From: an uncultured Salinimicrobium sp.
Lineage (GTDB): Bacteria; Bacteroidota; Bacteroidia; Flavobacteriales; Flavobacteriaceae
Assembly (NCBI GenBank): GCA_946887075.1
Contig: CAMPKA010000006.1
Coordinates: 62,001 to 126,000, forward strand
Reading direction: 5' to 3'
DNA length: 64,000 bases
In this document: positions 9,591-18,452 of the stretch, one piece after another
How positions within the stretch are numbered: position 1 is the stretch's first letter
How the letters are laid out: the number at the start of each line of letters is the position of its first letter
Notes under the pieces: model-generated
The model's input: only the letters and a program-made list of their open reading frames with translations
What the model was told of the DNA's origin: nothing
Database searches by the model: none
Program-made: the position numbers and the translations under genes

Positions 9591-10679
9591 TTAGTCAGGC
9601 TTCCTGCGGAGCATTTCCGGGGTAGCAACGGTTCTGAACCCCAAATGTTCATGGGAAGAATCCAAGGTGGTATGCATCCGAGCTGAGATCCGATAGCTCG
9701 CACAGTAGGAACCATGACAGAGAAAGGACCCTCCCTTGATCACTTTTTCAGAGAGATTAGGGTTTTGTGGGTTGTAGGGCTGTTCTGCACCCTTCGGGTT
9801 TTTTAGCAGTCCTGCCTGGCTTGCCTGCTGGTAATAGTTCGCATTGTACCAGTCTGAGGTGAATTCCCATACGTTTCCCGCCATGTCATAGAGGCCATAG
9901 CCGTTGGGAGGAAAGGATTTTACGGGTGATGATTTCTCGAACCCGTCCAAGAGTGTATTCTCAGTGGGAAAGGTACCGGTCCAGGTGTTGGCCATGTCGG
10001 AAAGATCTGAATACGAATTGCCCCAGAAGTAAATGCTGCCTTCTTTTCCCCCTCGGGCGGCGTATTCCCATTCCGCCTCGGTAGGAAGCCTTCGTCCTGC
10101 CCACTCCGCATATGCCGCAGCATCTTCATAGGCAATATGCACCACCGGATGGTCCTCCAGCCCGTCAAGAGAACTCCCCGGACCCTGGGGATGCCGCCAG
10201 TCTGCGCCTTTTTCCCACTTCCACCATTGGGAAAAGTCAACCAGGTTTCCCACTGGCTCTACGGGTTTTCTGAAAACCAGGGAACCTGGAGCAAGAAGGG
10301 AATCATGAGGTTTGGGAGTCCCTGGAGGGACCTGTTTTTTTAACGCTTCCCAGTCGATGGGACGCTCAGCCACGGTGACATAGCCTGTGGCGTCCACAAA
10401 TTCCTTAAATTCCGAGTTGGTCACTTCCGTCTGATCGATAAAGAAACCATCGACCTGAACCGGATGTGCAGGTTTTTCGTTCATCATGGCCATTTGATCC
10501 CCTGGAACGGCACCCTGCATGAATTTACCACCCGGTATCCATACCATACCATCGGGAGCCGGGATTTCCTGGACGGTCTCGGAATCTGTCATCGCCTGGG
10601 AAGTTTTCTCCTCCCGCTGTTTGCATCCTGCCAGAATCAAAAGCAGGCAGGACAATACTATGTTGGGTATAGGTCGCAT
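9591..10679 (-). CDS. Formylglycine-generating enzyme (FGE/SUMF1 family) lipoprotein
   Basis: This 362-residue protein has a lipoprotein signal (LAGC, C19) and a full SUMF1/FGE-sulfatase domain. The domain opens with GMVWIPGGKFMQG and includes the GNVWEF segment. The C-terminus carries GGSFLCHGSYC followed by SYRISAR and LGFR. C321 and C326 have the C-x4-C spacing of the copper-binding active cysteines of aerobic FGE, so it is likely catalytic, unlike GldK/GldJ-type paralogues that lack them. FGE converts the Cys of C-x-P-x-R in sulfatases to formylglycine. The matching substrate is encoded two genes upstream in the same operon (11961-13607, C81). Its signal places maturation outside the cytoplasm. 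It is the last gene of the minus-strand locus. Confidence 0.9.
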   Translation of the reverse strand: MRPIPNIVLSCLLLILAGCKQREEKTSQAMTDSETVQEIPAPDGMVWIPGGKFMQGAVPGDQMAMMNEKPAHPVQVDGFFIDQTEVTNSEFKEFVDATGYVTVAERPIDWEALKKQVPPGTPKPHDSLLAPGSLVFRKPVEPVGNLVDFSQWWKWEKGADWRHPQGPGSSLDGLEDHPVVHIAYEDAAAYAEWAGRRLPTEAEWEYAARGGKEGSIYFWGNSYSDLSDMANTWTGTFPTENTLLDGFEKSSPVKSFPPNGYGLYDMAGNVWEFTSDWYNANYYQQASQAGLLKNPKGAEQPYNPQNPNLSEKVIKGGSFLCHGSYCASYRISARMHTTLDSSHEHLGFRTVATPEMLRRKPD

Positions 10680-10757
10680 CTGGAACTTTAAGAATCCCGA
10701 ATAACCGGAAAAATTTTCAGGAAATCAACTCTGAACAGCATTTTTAGCAGGATGGCC

Positions 10758-11954
10758 TTATCTCGAGTTCGGGTAGGGCTGAATCCAGGCAACCTCTACA
10801 TCCCCTTCCTGGTACGGGTTTTCCTTGGGTTTGGTGGAAGTAATCTTTGCCCGAACGAACAAGTCATCCCCATTCATGGCATAAGCTCCAGTTGTACCCC
10901 GGACGGATTTTACCACCCTGGTCTCCAGCTGATTTTTATCGGCGGCAATGAATTCGATCAGGTATTCCACCCCCGGTTCCTCCTTCACCTCCAGAGAGAG
11001 CGTGTTATCCGAGAAGCTGACCTTTTCCATTTCAACTCCAGTGGTGGAGTAAAAATTTCCTGCCTCGAGGTTCCTGATAATGGCGGAAGGCGAGAGCGTA
11101 TCGGCTTTAACCTCGACCCATCCCCGTCCCGCGTTGCTGAATTTTGCGCCGAACTTGTGATAATGATGGCTGTCGTCTGTAGCCAATCCATATAAAAGGG
11201 GTTTTCCTGCACTGATGTAAGCCATGTTGACTTCATCCCACATCTCCTCGGTGCTAATATGGGTACTGTCTCCGTAATTATTGACATAGGGATGGCCGTT
11301 GAACACTTCAAAGAACCGCTCCCCGTCCACCTGTATGATGTCCTTGGCGGAAATCGCATAAGTGAAATTCGGATGATTCAGGTGCTGGAGAATGGGTTTT
11401 CCGGTTCTTTTGGCCTGCTCCCGAATCGCATCGAGATTGTTCTGAATAAGCTCGACAATTGTCTCTCCATCCCGGGGTTCGATCTTCTCCTGCAGGTTTA
11501 CCGCACCCATATGTACGGCTTTATCGCCCAGGTAGGAAGTCACTTCCTCGGCTTTGAATATGAGGAATTCTCCGGGCTTTTCAAATAATGGTCGGAATTC
11601 CTTCAGGGTCTTGAGCCGGGCATAAATCGCTGAATCCTCCTTGCGATATTCCACCCAGTCCGCTCCATATTTGCTGAGATAGGTCTTAAAAGCCTCCTGG
11701 TAGATCTCTCCTTCGGGAATCTTTTTCCATTTTTCTCCTTCTGCTATGATGTTGTGATCAGAGAGCGCCAGGAAATGGTAGCCATGATCCTTATACCATT
11801 CCATGATCATCTCCGGAAATTCGTCACCATCACTCCAGTAGGAATGGGTGTGAAGATTCCCCTTATACCATCTCTCCTGCGCGCCTCCGCAAGAACTGAG
11901 GAGGAGCAGAGATAATAACAGCGCAGATGTGAAGCAGTTATGTCTGAGAGGCAT
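10758..11954 (-). CDS. PHP-domain metallophosphoesterase lipoprotein
   Basis: This 398-residue lipoprotein (lipobox LSSC, C22) carries a polymerase-and-histidinol-phosphatase (PHP) domain. The metal-binding signatures appear in order: NLHTHSYWSDG, LALSDHN, FKAEEV, LQHLNHP and ATDDSHHYH. The C-terminal region, from about residue 290, is beta-rich. PHP enzymes hydrolyse phosphomonoesters or phosphodiesters with two or three metal ions. Stand-alone exported members are often annotated as phosphodiesterases. Here it lies six bases before the sulfatase gene end, inside a glucan locus, so a phosphate-containing substituent on the glycan (for example phosphoglycerol) is a reasonable but unproven substrate. 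Confidence 0.85.
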   Translation of the reverse strand: MPLRHNCFTSALLLSLLLLSSCGGAQERWYKGNLHTHSYWSDGDEFPEMIMEWYKDHGYHFLALSDHNIIAEGEKWKKIPEGEIYQEAFKTYLSKYGADWVEYRKEDSAIYARLKTLKEFRPLFEKPGEFLIFKAEEVTSYLGDKAVHMGAVNLQEKIEPRDGETIVELIQNNLDAIREQAKRTGKPILQHLNHPNFTYAISAKDIIQVDGERFFEVFNGHPYVNNYGDSTHISTEEMWDEVNMAYISAGKPLLYGLATDDSHHYHKFGAKFSNAGRGWVEVKADTLSPSAIIRNLEAGNFYSTTGVEMEKVSFSDNTLSLEVKEEPGVEYLIEFIAADKNQLETRVVKSVRGTTGAYAMNGDDLFVRAKITSTKPKENPYQEGDVEVAWIQPYPNSR

Positions 11955-11960
11955 TTTTCA

Positions 11961-13607
11961 TTATTTTTTTGTGACCCTGAAAGGAGCAGTCGTTCTCGGC
12001 TCCACAGTGTCATTGTCATGATCGTTATACTTGAGGAATTTCTGGTGCAGGCGTTCGATGAGCTCCTGGTATCCTTCCTCATCTATCAGATTGTGTTCCT
12101 GTCCCAGGTCCTGCCCGAGGTCATAAAGTTCTGTTGCCTCATTGTTCCGGTCAACGACGAGGACCATATCACCTTCCCGTATCGCTCCGTCGTAAGCAAA
12201 TCCTGCCTGATAAAGCAGGAAGTCGTGTAACGGGACCTCTTCTGGTTGTGTTCCGGTAAGGACGGGTAGGAGAGAGGCGCTGTCCTTGGCCTGGTCCTCA
12301 GGCATGTTTTGACGCGTGATCTCGTACATGGTGGCCACCCAGTCCAGGCCGGTGATCACTTCATCTGAAACTGTGCCTGGAGGAACTATGGAGCCTTTCT
12401 CGGTCCCGTCCCCCCACCTGACGATGAAAGGAACGCGGTGCCCTCCTTCGTAGATCGAAGCTTTATAGTCCCTGAGAGGACCATTGTTATCATGCGCCGG
12501 ATTTCCGTAATGGGTGATATTAGGCCACAGGGCTCCGTTGTCGCTGGTAAAGATAATAAGCGTGTTGTCTGCTATTCCCTCCTCCTCGAGTTTGTCCATG
12601 ATCTTCCCTACCTGCAGATCGAGTTCATAGAGGACATCCGAGGTGACGGCACCGGTGACTCCCGATACGGGTACATCAATCGGCTCGGGATCGCCATCAA
12701 AATCAAATGGAGGGGTATGGGGTACGTGTATGGCCTGGGAGGCGAAATAAAGCATAAATGGCTGGTCTTTTCCCTCCTTCCGGTTCTGCTCGAGGTGCCG
12801 GTCTATGAAATCGACCGCTCTGGAAGAAAAAATGATCCCGGCCTGACTGGAATCATAGTCCTCATCGCCACGGGCAGGAACTTCCGCTGCCTCCACGATC
12901 TCGGAAAGACCATTTTCACTGTTCTTGTAAAATCCATTCGTATAGAGCCTTGTACTGGAGTTATCCGCCGGATTCCGCGGATCCACGGGAACGTAAAGGC
13001 CATTCTCAAAATAAGCATAAGGCTCGTGCTGAATCCCACTGAGCATTCCGAACCAGTAGTCGAAACCATGTCTGTTCAGCGCGTCAGAGACCCCCCGGCT
13101 GAAATCCATTTCGTTGATCCGGTTTTTCTCCCGGATCACCCTTCCTTCCTTATCAAAGACATCACCCCCGAGGTGCATCTTTCCTATAAAACCTGTTCTG
13201 TAACCGGCGTTCTGAAGTACTTCCCCAACCGTGATATGCCTTCCCGCTTCCGTTCGATCTCCGTTAAAGCTGAACCCCGAGCTGTTGTTGATGTCCCAGG
13301 ATCCGCCAGGTCGGCCATTCCTGTACGGATAACTTCCGGTAAGGAGGCTGAACCGGGAGGGGGCGCAAAGCGCAGCCGGGGCATGTGCATCGGTAAATCG
13401 CATGCCCTGCATGGCGAGTTTGTCGATATTGGGAGTAGGGACTTTTCCGCCGTAGATGCCAAGATCGGCAAATCCGACATCATCGGCAAGGATAAAGACG
13501 ACGTTGGGAGTTTGGGGAATCTGTTCCTGTCCCTTCACGGGAGCGCTCATGATCACCAACATGGCCATCAGGCAGTGCCAGTTTTTGATTTTCATCGGTC
13601 TAATCAT
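11961..13607 (-). CDS. Cys-type S1 sulfatase-superfamily enzyme, formylglycine-dependent
   Basis: This 548-residue exported enzyme has a signal peptide ending near VKG(Q). It belongs to the S1 sulfatase/alkaline phosphatase superfamily. The metal ligands appear in ILADDVGFADLG. The modification site is LCAPSRFSLLTG with C81 as formylglycine precursor. A GKMHLGG segment follows, and then FTSDNGA. A formylglycine-generating enzyme is encoded two genes downstream in the operon. The family includes arylsulfatases, glycan sulfatases and also formylglycine-dependent phosphodiesterases, so sulfate removal is likely but not the only option. Neighbouring genes are GH43 and the PHP phosphoesterase. Confidence 0.9.
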   Translation of the reverse strand: MIRPMKIKNWHCLMAMLVIMSAPVKGQEQIPQTPNVVFILADDVGFADLGIYGGKVPTPNIDKLAMQGMRFTDAHAPAALCAPSRFSLLTGSYPYRNGRPGGSWDINNSSGFSFNGDRTEAGRHITVGEVLQNAGYRTGFIGKMHLGGDVFDKEGRVIREKNRINEMDFSRGVSDALNRHGFDYWFGMLSGIQHEPYAYFENGLYVPVDPRNPADNSSTRLYTNGFYKNSENGLSEIVEAAEVPARGDEDYDSSQAGIIFSSRAVDFIDRHLEQNRKEGKDQPFMLYFASQAIHVPHTPPFDFDGDPEPIDVPVSGVTGAVTSDVLYELDLQVGKIMDKLEEEGIADNTLIIFTSDNGALWPNITHYGNPAHDNNGPLRDYKASIYEGGHRVPFIVRWGDGTEKGSIVPPGTVSDEVITGLDWVATMYEITRQNMPEDQAKDSASLLPVLTGTQPEEVPLHDFLLYQAGFAYDGAIREGDMVLVVDRNNEATELYDLGQDLGQEHNLIDEEGYQELIERLHQKFLKYNDHDNDTVEPRTTAPFRVTKK

Positions 13608-13622
13608 TACTTCGTTTTTAAT

Positions 13623-15335
13623 TTACTCCACCTTAATCGGGGTGGTTCTTGGAGAAACCCCGTTCTCATTGAAAGCCTCGATTGCAAAATAGTAGACCTG
13701 GTCGACCCCCAGGCTCTTCATATCTAAAGAATCCTCGTCGTAGACCAGCCAGCTGCTATAGAGCTTATCGGGTGCAATGCCCCAGAAGATGTTATAGCCC
13801 TGGGCGTCATCCTGATCTTCCCAGGTGATCATGACATCCCTTCTGTCGTCCCGGCGCTCAACCTCGAAATCCCTCACCTTTGAAGGCGCCTTACCCTGGC
13901 CTTTCCCAAAGATCCGCAAGCCTGATACCGCGAGATGAGGGGTCGGTACATGATGGTTCGTGTATCGGATATACCTGGCTTTGACAGGATGCTGCAATTC
14001 AACATAATCGTTAGGGACATCTTCCATATTCTGGCTTTTGTCCACGATCATTTCCCAGGTTTCCCCATCGAGGGATCCCTCTATGGTGTACTGGTGGTAA
14101 AGATCCGGGATTCTGCCGTACATGTCCGATTCGTAGTCATGGAAATTGACCTGTAGCGCGTATATATCCGAAATCTCCTCGAGATCCACCTGCAGCCATT
14201 GCCCTTTTTCAGCGTTTTCTGCAAGCCAGAAACTCTTGATGTCCTCATCCACCGCCTGCTCGGCAGCATGATCCTCAGCGACCGAAGATGCCTTTACAGG
14301 CTTGTCATAGGAGAGCAACATCCATCCGGTAAAGGTGCCGCTCTTCTCTCCGGAAGTCGGCACGAAATGGGGATAATCCCCGAAGTAGGTATTGGTATGC
14401 ATCAGGCCGTCCTGGTCGAAGTAGGTTCTGAACATCCCGATCCTGCGCTCCCAACGTACGTTAGCGGAGATTGACATGGTCCCGAAATGCCACCATTGCC
14501 CGTCCGGTCCCTGAACCGTACTGCCGTGGCCGGCTCCGTTGATAAAGCCTCCCGGTTTGTAGGAAAAGGGATTGTTGGGCATGTATTCAAAGGGTCCAAG
14601 GGGATCCTCTCCCACGTAAGCACCATCCCCGTAGACATTGAATTCCGTACCAGGAGCGCCGTACTGGAGATAATATTTCCCGTTGTGTTTGGTCATCCAG
14701 GCTCCCTCGACGTAGCCTCTTACACCCGCGCCATGGTTCTCTCCAAAGCGTTCCCAGCCGTGCTGGTCCGCCTGCAGGTTAAACAGCTCTACCGTTTCCC
14801 CCGGTTTAAAAGCTTCGCTGCGGTCCAGTTTCTTGCCCCGGATCGGATAGACATTGGAGGATCCCCAGTAGATATAGGCATCGCCGTTGTCCTCCATAAA
14901 GAGGGCAGGATCCTGGAGATCATTCAGGATGGATGGGACCGCCTTCCAGTCGCCTTTTTTCGGATTATCGGTGTAGAGGATACTCATTGAGCCGGAGGGA
15001 TCCCCGGTAACATACAACAGGGAATCCTTGTAGTTGAAGGCTGCCGGTGCATTGGATCCCTGGAAATACCACTTCTCGGGGGTGATAAACTCCCAGTTGG
15101 AGAGGTCTGTGGAATGCCAGTAGCCCATGGAGCGGGTGACGAACATGTAATATTCATCCCTGAATTCCACCACGGCGGGGTCAGCTCCGGATCGGTAAGA
15201 CAGTCCCTGGTGTGCATTGTAGACCATATAGGTGTAATCCAGATCCAGCGGGTTACAGTAGGTCTTATATTCCTCCTGGGCATTGGCCAGGGGCACGATG
15301 AACATCAGTGTTAATAAGGAAAAAATACTTCTCAT
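13623..15335 (-). CDS. GH43-family glycosidase with F5/8 type C and fibronectin III domains
   Basis: This exported protein of about 570 residues has a GH43 five-bladed propeller. The catalytic triad is visible: Asp in SGADPAVVEF (base), Asp in LQDPALF (pKa modulator) and Glu in VEGAWMTKHNGKYY (acid). A discoidin/F5-8 C domain follows at roughly residues 345-475, then a fibronectin III domain. I start at MRSIFSLL (15335), which gives a clean signal peptide ending ANAQ. MIMRS at 15341 is an alternative, while a start at 15374 would overlap the upstream GH3 stop and add a basic tail. GH43 enzymes usually act on alpha-L-arabinosyl, beta-D-xylosyl or beta-galactosyl residues, which sits oddly with the beta-glucan enzymes around it. 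Confidence 0.87.
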   Translation of the reverse strand: MRSIFSLLTLMFIVPLANAQEEYKTYCNPLDLDYTYMVYNAHQGLSYRSGADPAVVEFRDEYYMFVTRSMGYWHSTDLSNWEFITPEKWYFQGSNAPAAFNYKDSLLYVTGDPSGSMSILYTDNPKKGDWKAVPSILNDLQDPALFMEDNGDAYIYWGSSNVYPIRGKKLDRSEAFKPGETVELFNLQADQHGWERFGENHGAGVRGYVEGAWMTKHNGKYYLQYGAPGTEFNVYGDGAYVGEDPLGPFEYMPNNPFSYKPGGFINGAGHGSTVQGPDGQWWHFGTMSISANVRWERRIGMFRTYFDQDGLMHTNTYFGDYPHFVPTSGEKSGTFTGWMLLSYDKPVKASSVAEDHAAEQAVDEDIKSFWLAENAEKGQWLQVDLEEISDIYALQVNFHDYESDMYGRIPDLYHQYTIEGSLDGETWEMIVDKSQNMEDVPNDYVELQHPVKARYIRYTNHHVPTPHLAVSGLRIFGKGQGKAPSKVRDFEVERRDDRRDVMITWEDQDDAQGYNIFWGIAPDKLYSSWLVYDEDSLDMKSLGVDQVYYFAIEAFNENGVSPRTTPIKVE

Positions 15336-15348
15336 AATCATACATCTT

Positions 15349-17643
15349 TTAATTTTCCGCTTCGAGGAGCTCAAAGGAGCCCTGCATGTCGTGGGCGGAA
15401 CTTCCGGCTATGAAGAAACCGAATTCCCCGGGTTCATAGACATACTCCAGATCGCTGTTATAAAATTTCAGGTCGTCAGCACTGATCGTAAAGGTGACTT
15501 CCCGGGATTCCCCTTTAGGAATGAAGATCTTTCTGAACCCTGCGAGTTCCTTCAGGGGCGGACTGATGCTTCGCACCTTATCGGAAATATACAACTGAAC
15601 GACTTCTTCCCCGTCGTAGGCACCTGTATTGGTAACCGTGGCGCTCAGGGTGATCTCCTCCCCGGGATGAAAGTTCTCCTTATCTGCTTTTACATCGGAA
15701 TATTCAAAATCTGTATAGGAGAGCCCATATCCGAAAGGAAATAGCGGGGTGTTGGGAGCATCGAGATAGTTCGACTTGAACTTCTCGAATCTGTTTTCTG
15801 GTGCTGGTCTTCCCGTATTCCGGGCGCTGTAGTAGATCGGGATCTGCCCGACGTTTCTTGGCCATGTGGCGGTGAGTTTTCCCGAGGGGTTGTAATCTCC
15901 GAATACCACATCGGCGATAGCGTTCCCGGCTTCCACCCCTGGGTGCCAGACCTGGAGGATGCTAACGGGCAGCGCTGCTTCCTCGGCGATGGTCAGCGGC
16001 CTTCCGCTCATCAGCACAAGGACGACCGGTTTTCCGGTTTCAACCATGGCCCGGATCAGTTTCTTCTGGCTTTCCGGGATGCTGATATCTGTACGGCTGG
16101 AGGCTTCTCCACTCATTTCACTGGCCTCCCCGACCACGGCTACCACCACATCTGAAGCCCTGGCCGCTTCGATGGCCTCCTCGAGCAGGGCTTCGGGAGA
16201 TTCTTCCGAGATCTCGATTTTGGGACCAAAGACATTCACCTTTTTGGCAAAAGCGGTGTCGTTGCTGATATTCGCTCCTTTGGCATAGGTGATCTCCGCC
16301 TGGGGGGCAACATGCTGAAACCCTTCGAGAACGGGTACAGATAGGCGGAAATCTCCTGTAGGTGCCCAGGTGCCGAGCATGTTGTTCTGATCATTGGCGA
16401 GGGGCCCGACCAGGGCGATCTTCAGATCCTTTTTGAGGGGGAGAAGGTCATTGTGGTTCTTCAGAAGGACGAAGGACCGGGCTGCAGCCTTTCTGGCCAG
16501 GGCCCGGTTTTCCTCTGTGAGGATATCACGCTCTGGCCTGCTTTCATCAGAGTAGAGGTAAGGATCCTCGAGAAGACCCAGTTTGTGCTTGGCCTCCAGG
16601 ATTCTCCTGGCGGCCTGGGTGACCTGGTCCTCAGTTACAAGTCCTTCGGCTACGGATTTCCCCAGGGTGGTAAGAAAACCTTCCCCTACCATGTCCATGT
16701 CGAGACCTGCCTTTAAGGCCATGGCAGAGACCGCCTGCAGATCTCCCATTCCATGTGCGATCATCTCATTGACCGAGGTATAGTCAGAGACGACCATCCC
16801 GTCGAATCCCCAGCGGTCCCGGAGCAGTTCTGTAAGCAGCCATCTGTTGCCCGTAGCGGGGATCCCGTCGACTGTGTTGAAAGAGGTCATCACCGCTCCC
16901 ACTCCTGCATCAACTGCGGCTTTGTATGGCGGGAGGTATTCGTTGAACATCTTCAGACGGCTCATATCCACCCGGTTGTAGTCTCTTCCGGCTTCAGGCG
17001 CGCCATAGAGCGCGAAGTGTTTCACTGTGGCAAGCATGGTATTAGGCTCGCTCAGATCCTCTCCCTGATATCCTTCGACCATAACCCTGGCTATGGCAGA
17101 TCCGAGAAAGGCATCTTCCCCGGCCCCTTCTGCAATCCGGCCCCACCGGGGGTCCCTGGATATGTCCACCATTGGGGAAAAGTTCCAGTTGATCCCGTCG
17201 GCAGTGGCTTCCTTGGCGGCAACCTGTGCCGTTTCTTTGATCAGGTCAAGGTCCCAGCTGGAGGAAAGACCCAGTGGAATGGGAAAAGTGGTCTTGTAGC
17301 CATGGATCACATCGGAGCCGATCAGCAAGGGAATGCCAAGTCGGGAATGTTTTACGGCCAGCTCCTGTGCCTGCCGGACCTTTTCAGGGCTCGCCACCCC
17401 GAAGATGCCGCCCACTTTTCCAGCCCTGATCTTGGCCTCCACGTCTTCACTGACCACGGATCCTGTGGCTACCCCGCCGCCCGGGGTGAGCAGGTTAAGC
17501 TGTCCGATTTTTTCTTCCAGGGTCATCTTCTCCAAAATTGCCTCTACCTTAGGAATCCGCTGGTCTTCCTGTGCATACTGAACTCCCGTGATGAAAAAGC
17601 ATAGCAGGAGTAGCTGGTATTTTTTAATCAGTCTTGTGTTCAT
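15349..17643 (-). CDS. GH3 beta-glucosidase (BglX-like)
   Basis: This 764-residue exported enzyme (signal peptide ending VQYAQ) has the three-part GH3 structure: N-terminal barrel from MTLEEKIGQLN, the alpha/beta sandwich, and a C-terminal fibronectin III-like domain. The nucleophile is D287 in MVVSDYTSV, and the likely acid/base is E513 in MSGEASSR. GH3 beta-glucosidases release glucose from beta-linked oligosaccharides. Some Bacteroidota members encoded beside GH144 enzymes act on beta-1,2-glucooligosaccharides, and two GH144-like genes lie just upstream here. The gene overlaps the esterase gene by 20 bases, supporting a single transcript. Linkage preference is inferred from context. Confidence 0.93.
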   Translation of the reverse strand: MNTRLIKKYQLLLLCFFITGVQYAQEDQRIPKVEAILEKMTLEEKIGQLNLLTPGGGVATGSVVSEDVEAKIRAGKVGGIFGVASPEKVRQAQELAVKHSRLGIPLLIGSDVIHGYKTTFPIPLGLSSSWDLDLIKETAQVAAKEATADGINWNFSPMVDISRDPRWGRIAEGAGEDAFLGSAIARVMVEGYQGEDLSEPNTMLATVKHFALYGAPEAGRDYNRVDMSRLKMFNEYLPPYKAAVDAGVGAVMTSFNTVDGIPATGNRWLLTELLRDRWGFDGMVVSDYTSVNEMIAHGMGDLQAVSAMALKAGLDMDMVGEGFLTTLGKSVAEGLVTEDQVTQAARRILEAKHKLGLLEDPYLYSDESRPERDILTEENRALARKAAARSFVLLKNHNDLLPLKKDLKIALVGPLANDQNNMLGTWAPTGDFRLSVPVLEGFQHVAPQAEITYAKGANISNDTAFAKKVNVFGPKIEISEESPEALLEEAIEAARASDVVVAVVGEASEMSGEASSRTDISIPESQKKLIRAMVETGKPVVLVLMSGRPLTIAEEAALPVSILQVWHPGVEAGNAIADVVFGDYNPSGKLTATWPRNVGQIPIYYSARNTGRPAPENRFEKFKSNYLDAPNTPLFPFGYGLSYTDFEYSDVKADKENFHPGEEITLSATVTNTGAYDGEEVVQLYISDKVRSISPPLKELAGFRKIFIPKGESREVTFTISADDLKFYNSDLEYVYEPGEFGFFIAGSSAHDMQGSFELLEAEN

Positions 17644-18448
17644 CCTTATCTTTTTTTGTTATTGAAAATAGCCAGGGTAACAGGCAGGGTTCTGAAAAGG
17701 CAGAATCCCAGCTGTTATGATTATCCTCAGGATAGAGGGAGAGCTTGGCGTTACCCCCTTCCGAGTTGATCAGGCGCGCCATCCTTTTGGAATGCTCCGG
17801 CGGGACTATATCATCCTTTTCTCCGTGAAAGATCCAGATCGGAAAACCTGGAGGCAGTTTGGAGGCCACCACGGGATCTCCCCCGCCACAAATGGCAAAG
17901 GCAGCAGCAAAGACCTCTGGTTTTCTTCCCAGGAGCTCAAAAGTGCCCATACCTCCCATGGAAAGCCCTCCCACATAGATCCTTGAGGGATCGACAAACT
18001 TTTCCTGCCTCAGGGAATCCACCAGCCCCATGACCAGTTCCATAGACGGGGTGGGGCCTTCTTCAAAGAGAAATTCAAAATCGTAAGGTCGCGATGTCCG
18101 ATCCGCCTGAATATTTGCCCAGTAATCCTCCTGTCCAGCCTGGGGAAAAACCACGATTGCAGGAAATTCCCGGCGGATGCTGTCCCTGAGGAACAGTTCA
18201 GCTCCGTGGGTCAGCTGGGAACGGTTGTTGTCTCCTCTTTCACCTGCCCCGTGCAGGAACAGTACCATAGGGTAGGATCCATCAGCATTAAAGTCCTGAG
18301 GATATAGGATGCGGTAAGGCAGGGTATCCTGCTCCTGGATAAAAGTACCGGCTTTAAATTCCTCCAGATCCTGGGCATAAGCCATCAGCGGCAGCAGGAA
18401 TAACATCCAAAGTAATCCCCAGGCGCTTAAAGTTGTCTTTTTCTTCAT
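17624..18448 (-). CDS. Exported alpha/beta-hydrolase, carboxylesterase-like
   Basis: This 274-residue protein has a signal peptide ending MAYAQ and a single alpha/beta-hydrolase domain. VLFLHGAGERG is the oxyanion-hole segment. The nucleophile is S163 in GGLSMGGMG, the acid is an Asp in HGEKDDIVPP, and the His is in DNHNSWD near the end. It resembles predicted peptidase/phospholipase-carboxylesterase proteins and CE1-type esterases in polysaccharide loci. A plausible role is removal of ester substituents (acetyl, succinyl or similar) from the glycan before GH144 and GH3 attack. The ATG lies just four bases after the GH144 gene and the 3' end overlaps GH3 by 20 bases, so it is tightly coupled to both. 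Confidence 0.85.
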   Translation of the reverse strand: MKKKTTLSAWGLLWMLFLLPLMAYAQDLEEFKAGTFIQEQDTLPYRILYPQDFNADGSYPMVLFLHGAGERGDNNRSQLTHGAELFLRDSIRREFPAIVVFPQAGQEDYWANIQADRTSRPYDFEFLFEEGPTPSMELVMGLVDSLRQEKFVDPSRIYVGGLSMGGMGTFELLGRKPEVFAAAFAICGGGDPVVASKLPPGFPIWIFHGEKDDIVPPEHSKRMARLINSEGGNAKLSLYPEDNHNSWDSAFSEPCLLPWLFSITKKDKDEHKTD

Positions 18449-18452
18449 CCTT

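Noticed and set aside
12438..13727. Long plus-strand frame of 429 codons opposite the sulfatase gene
   Set aside because: It lies entirely antisense to a well-supported sulfatase with all motifs intact, and its translation has no recognisable domain.
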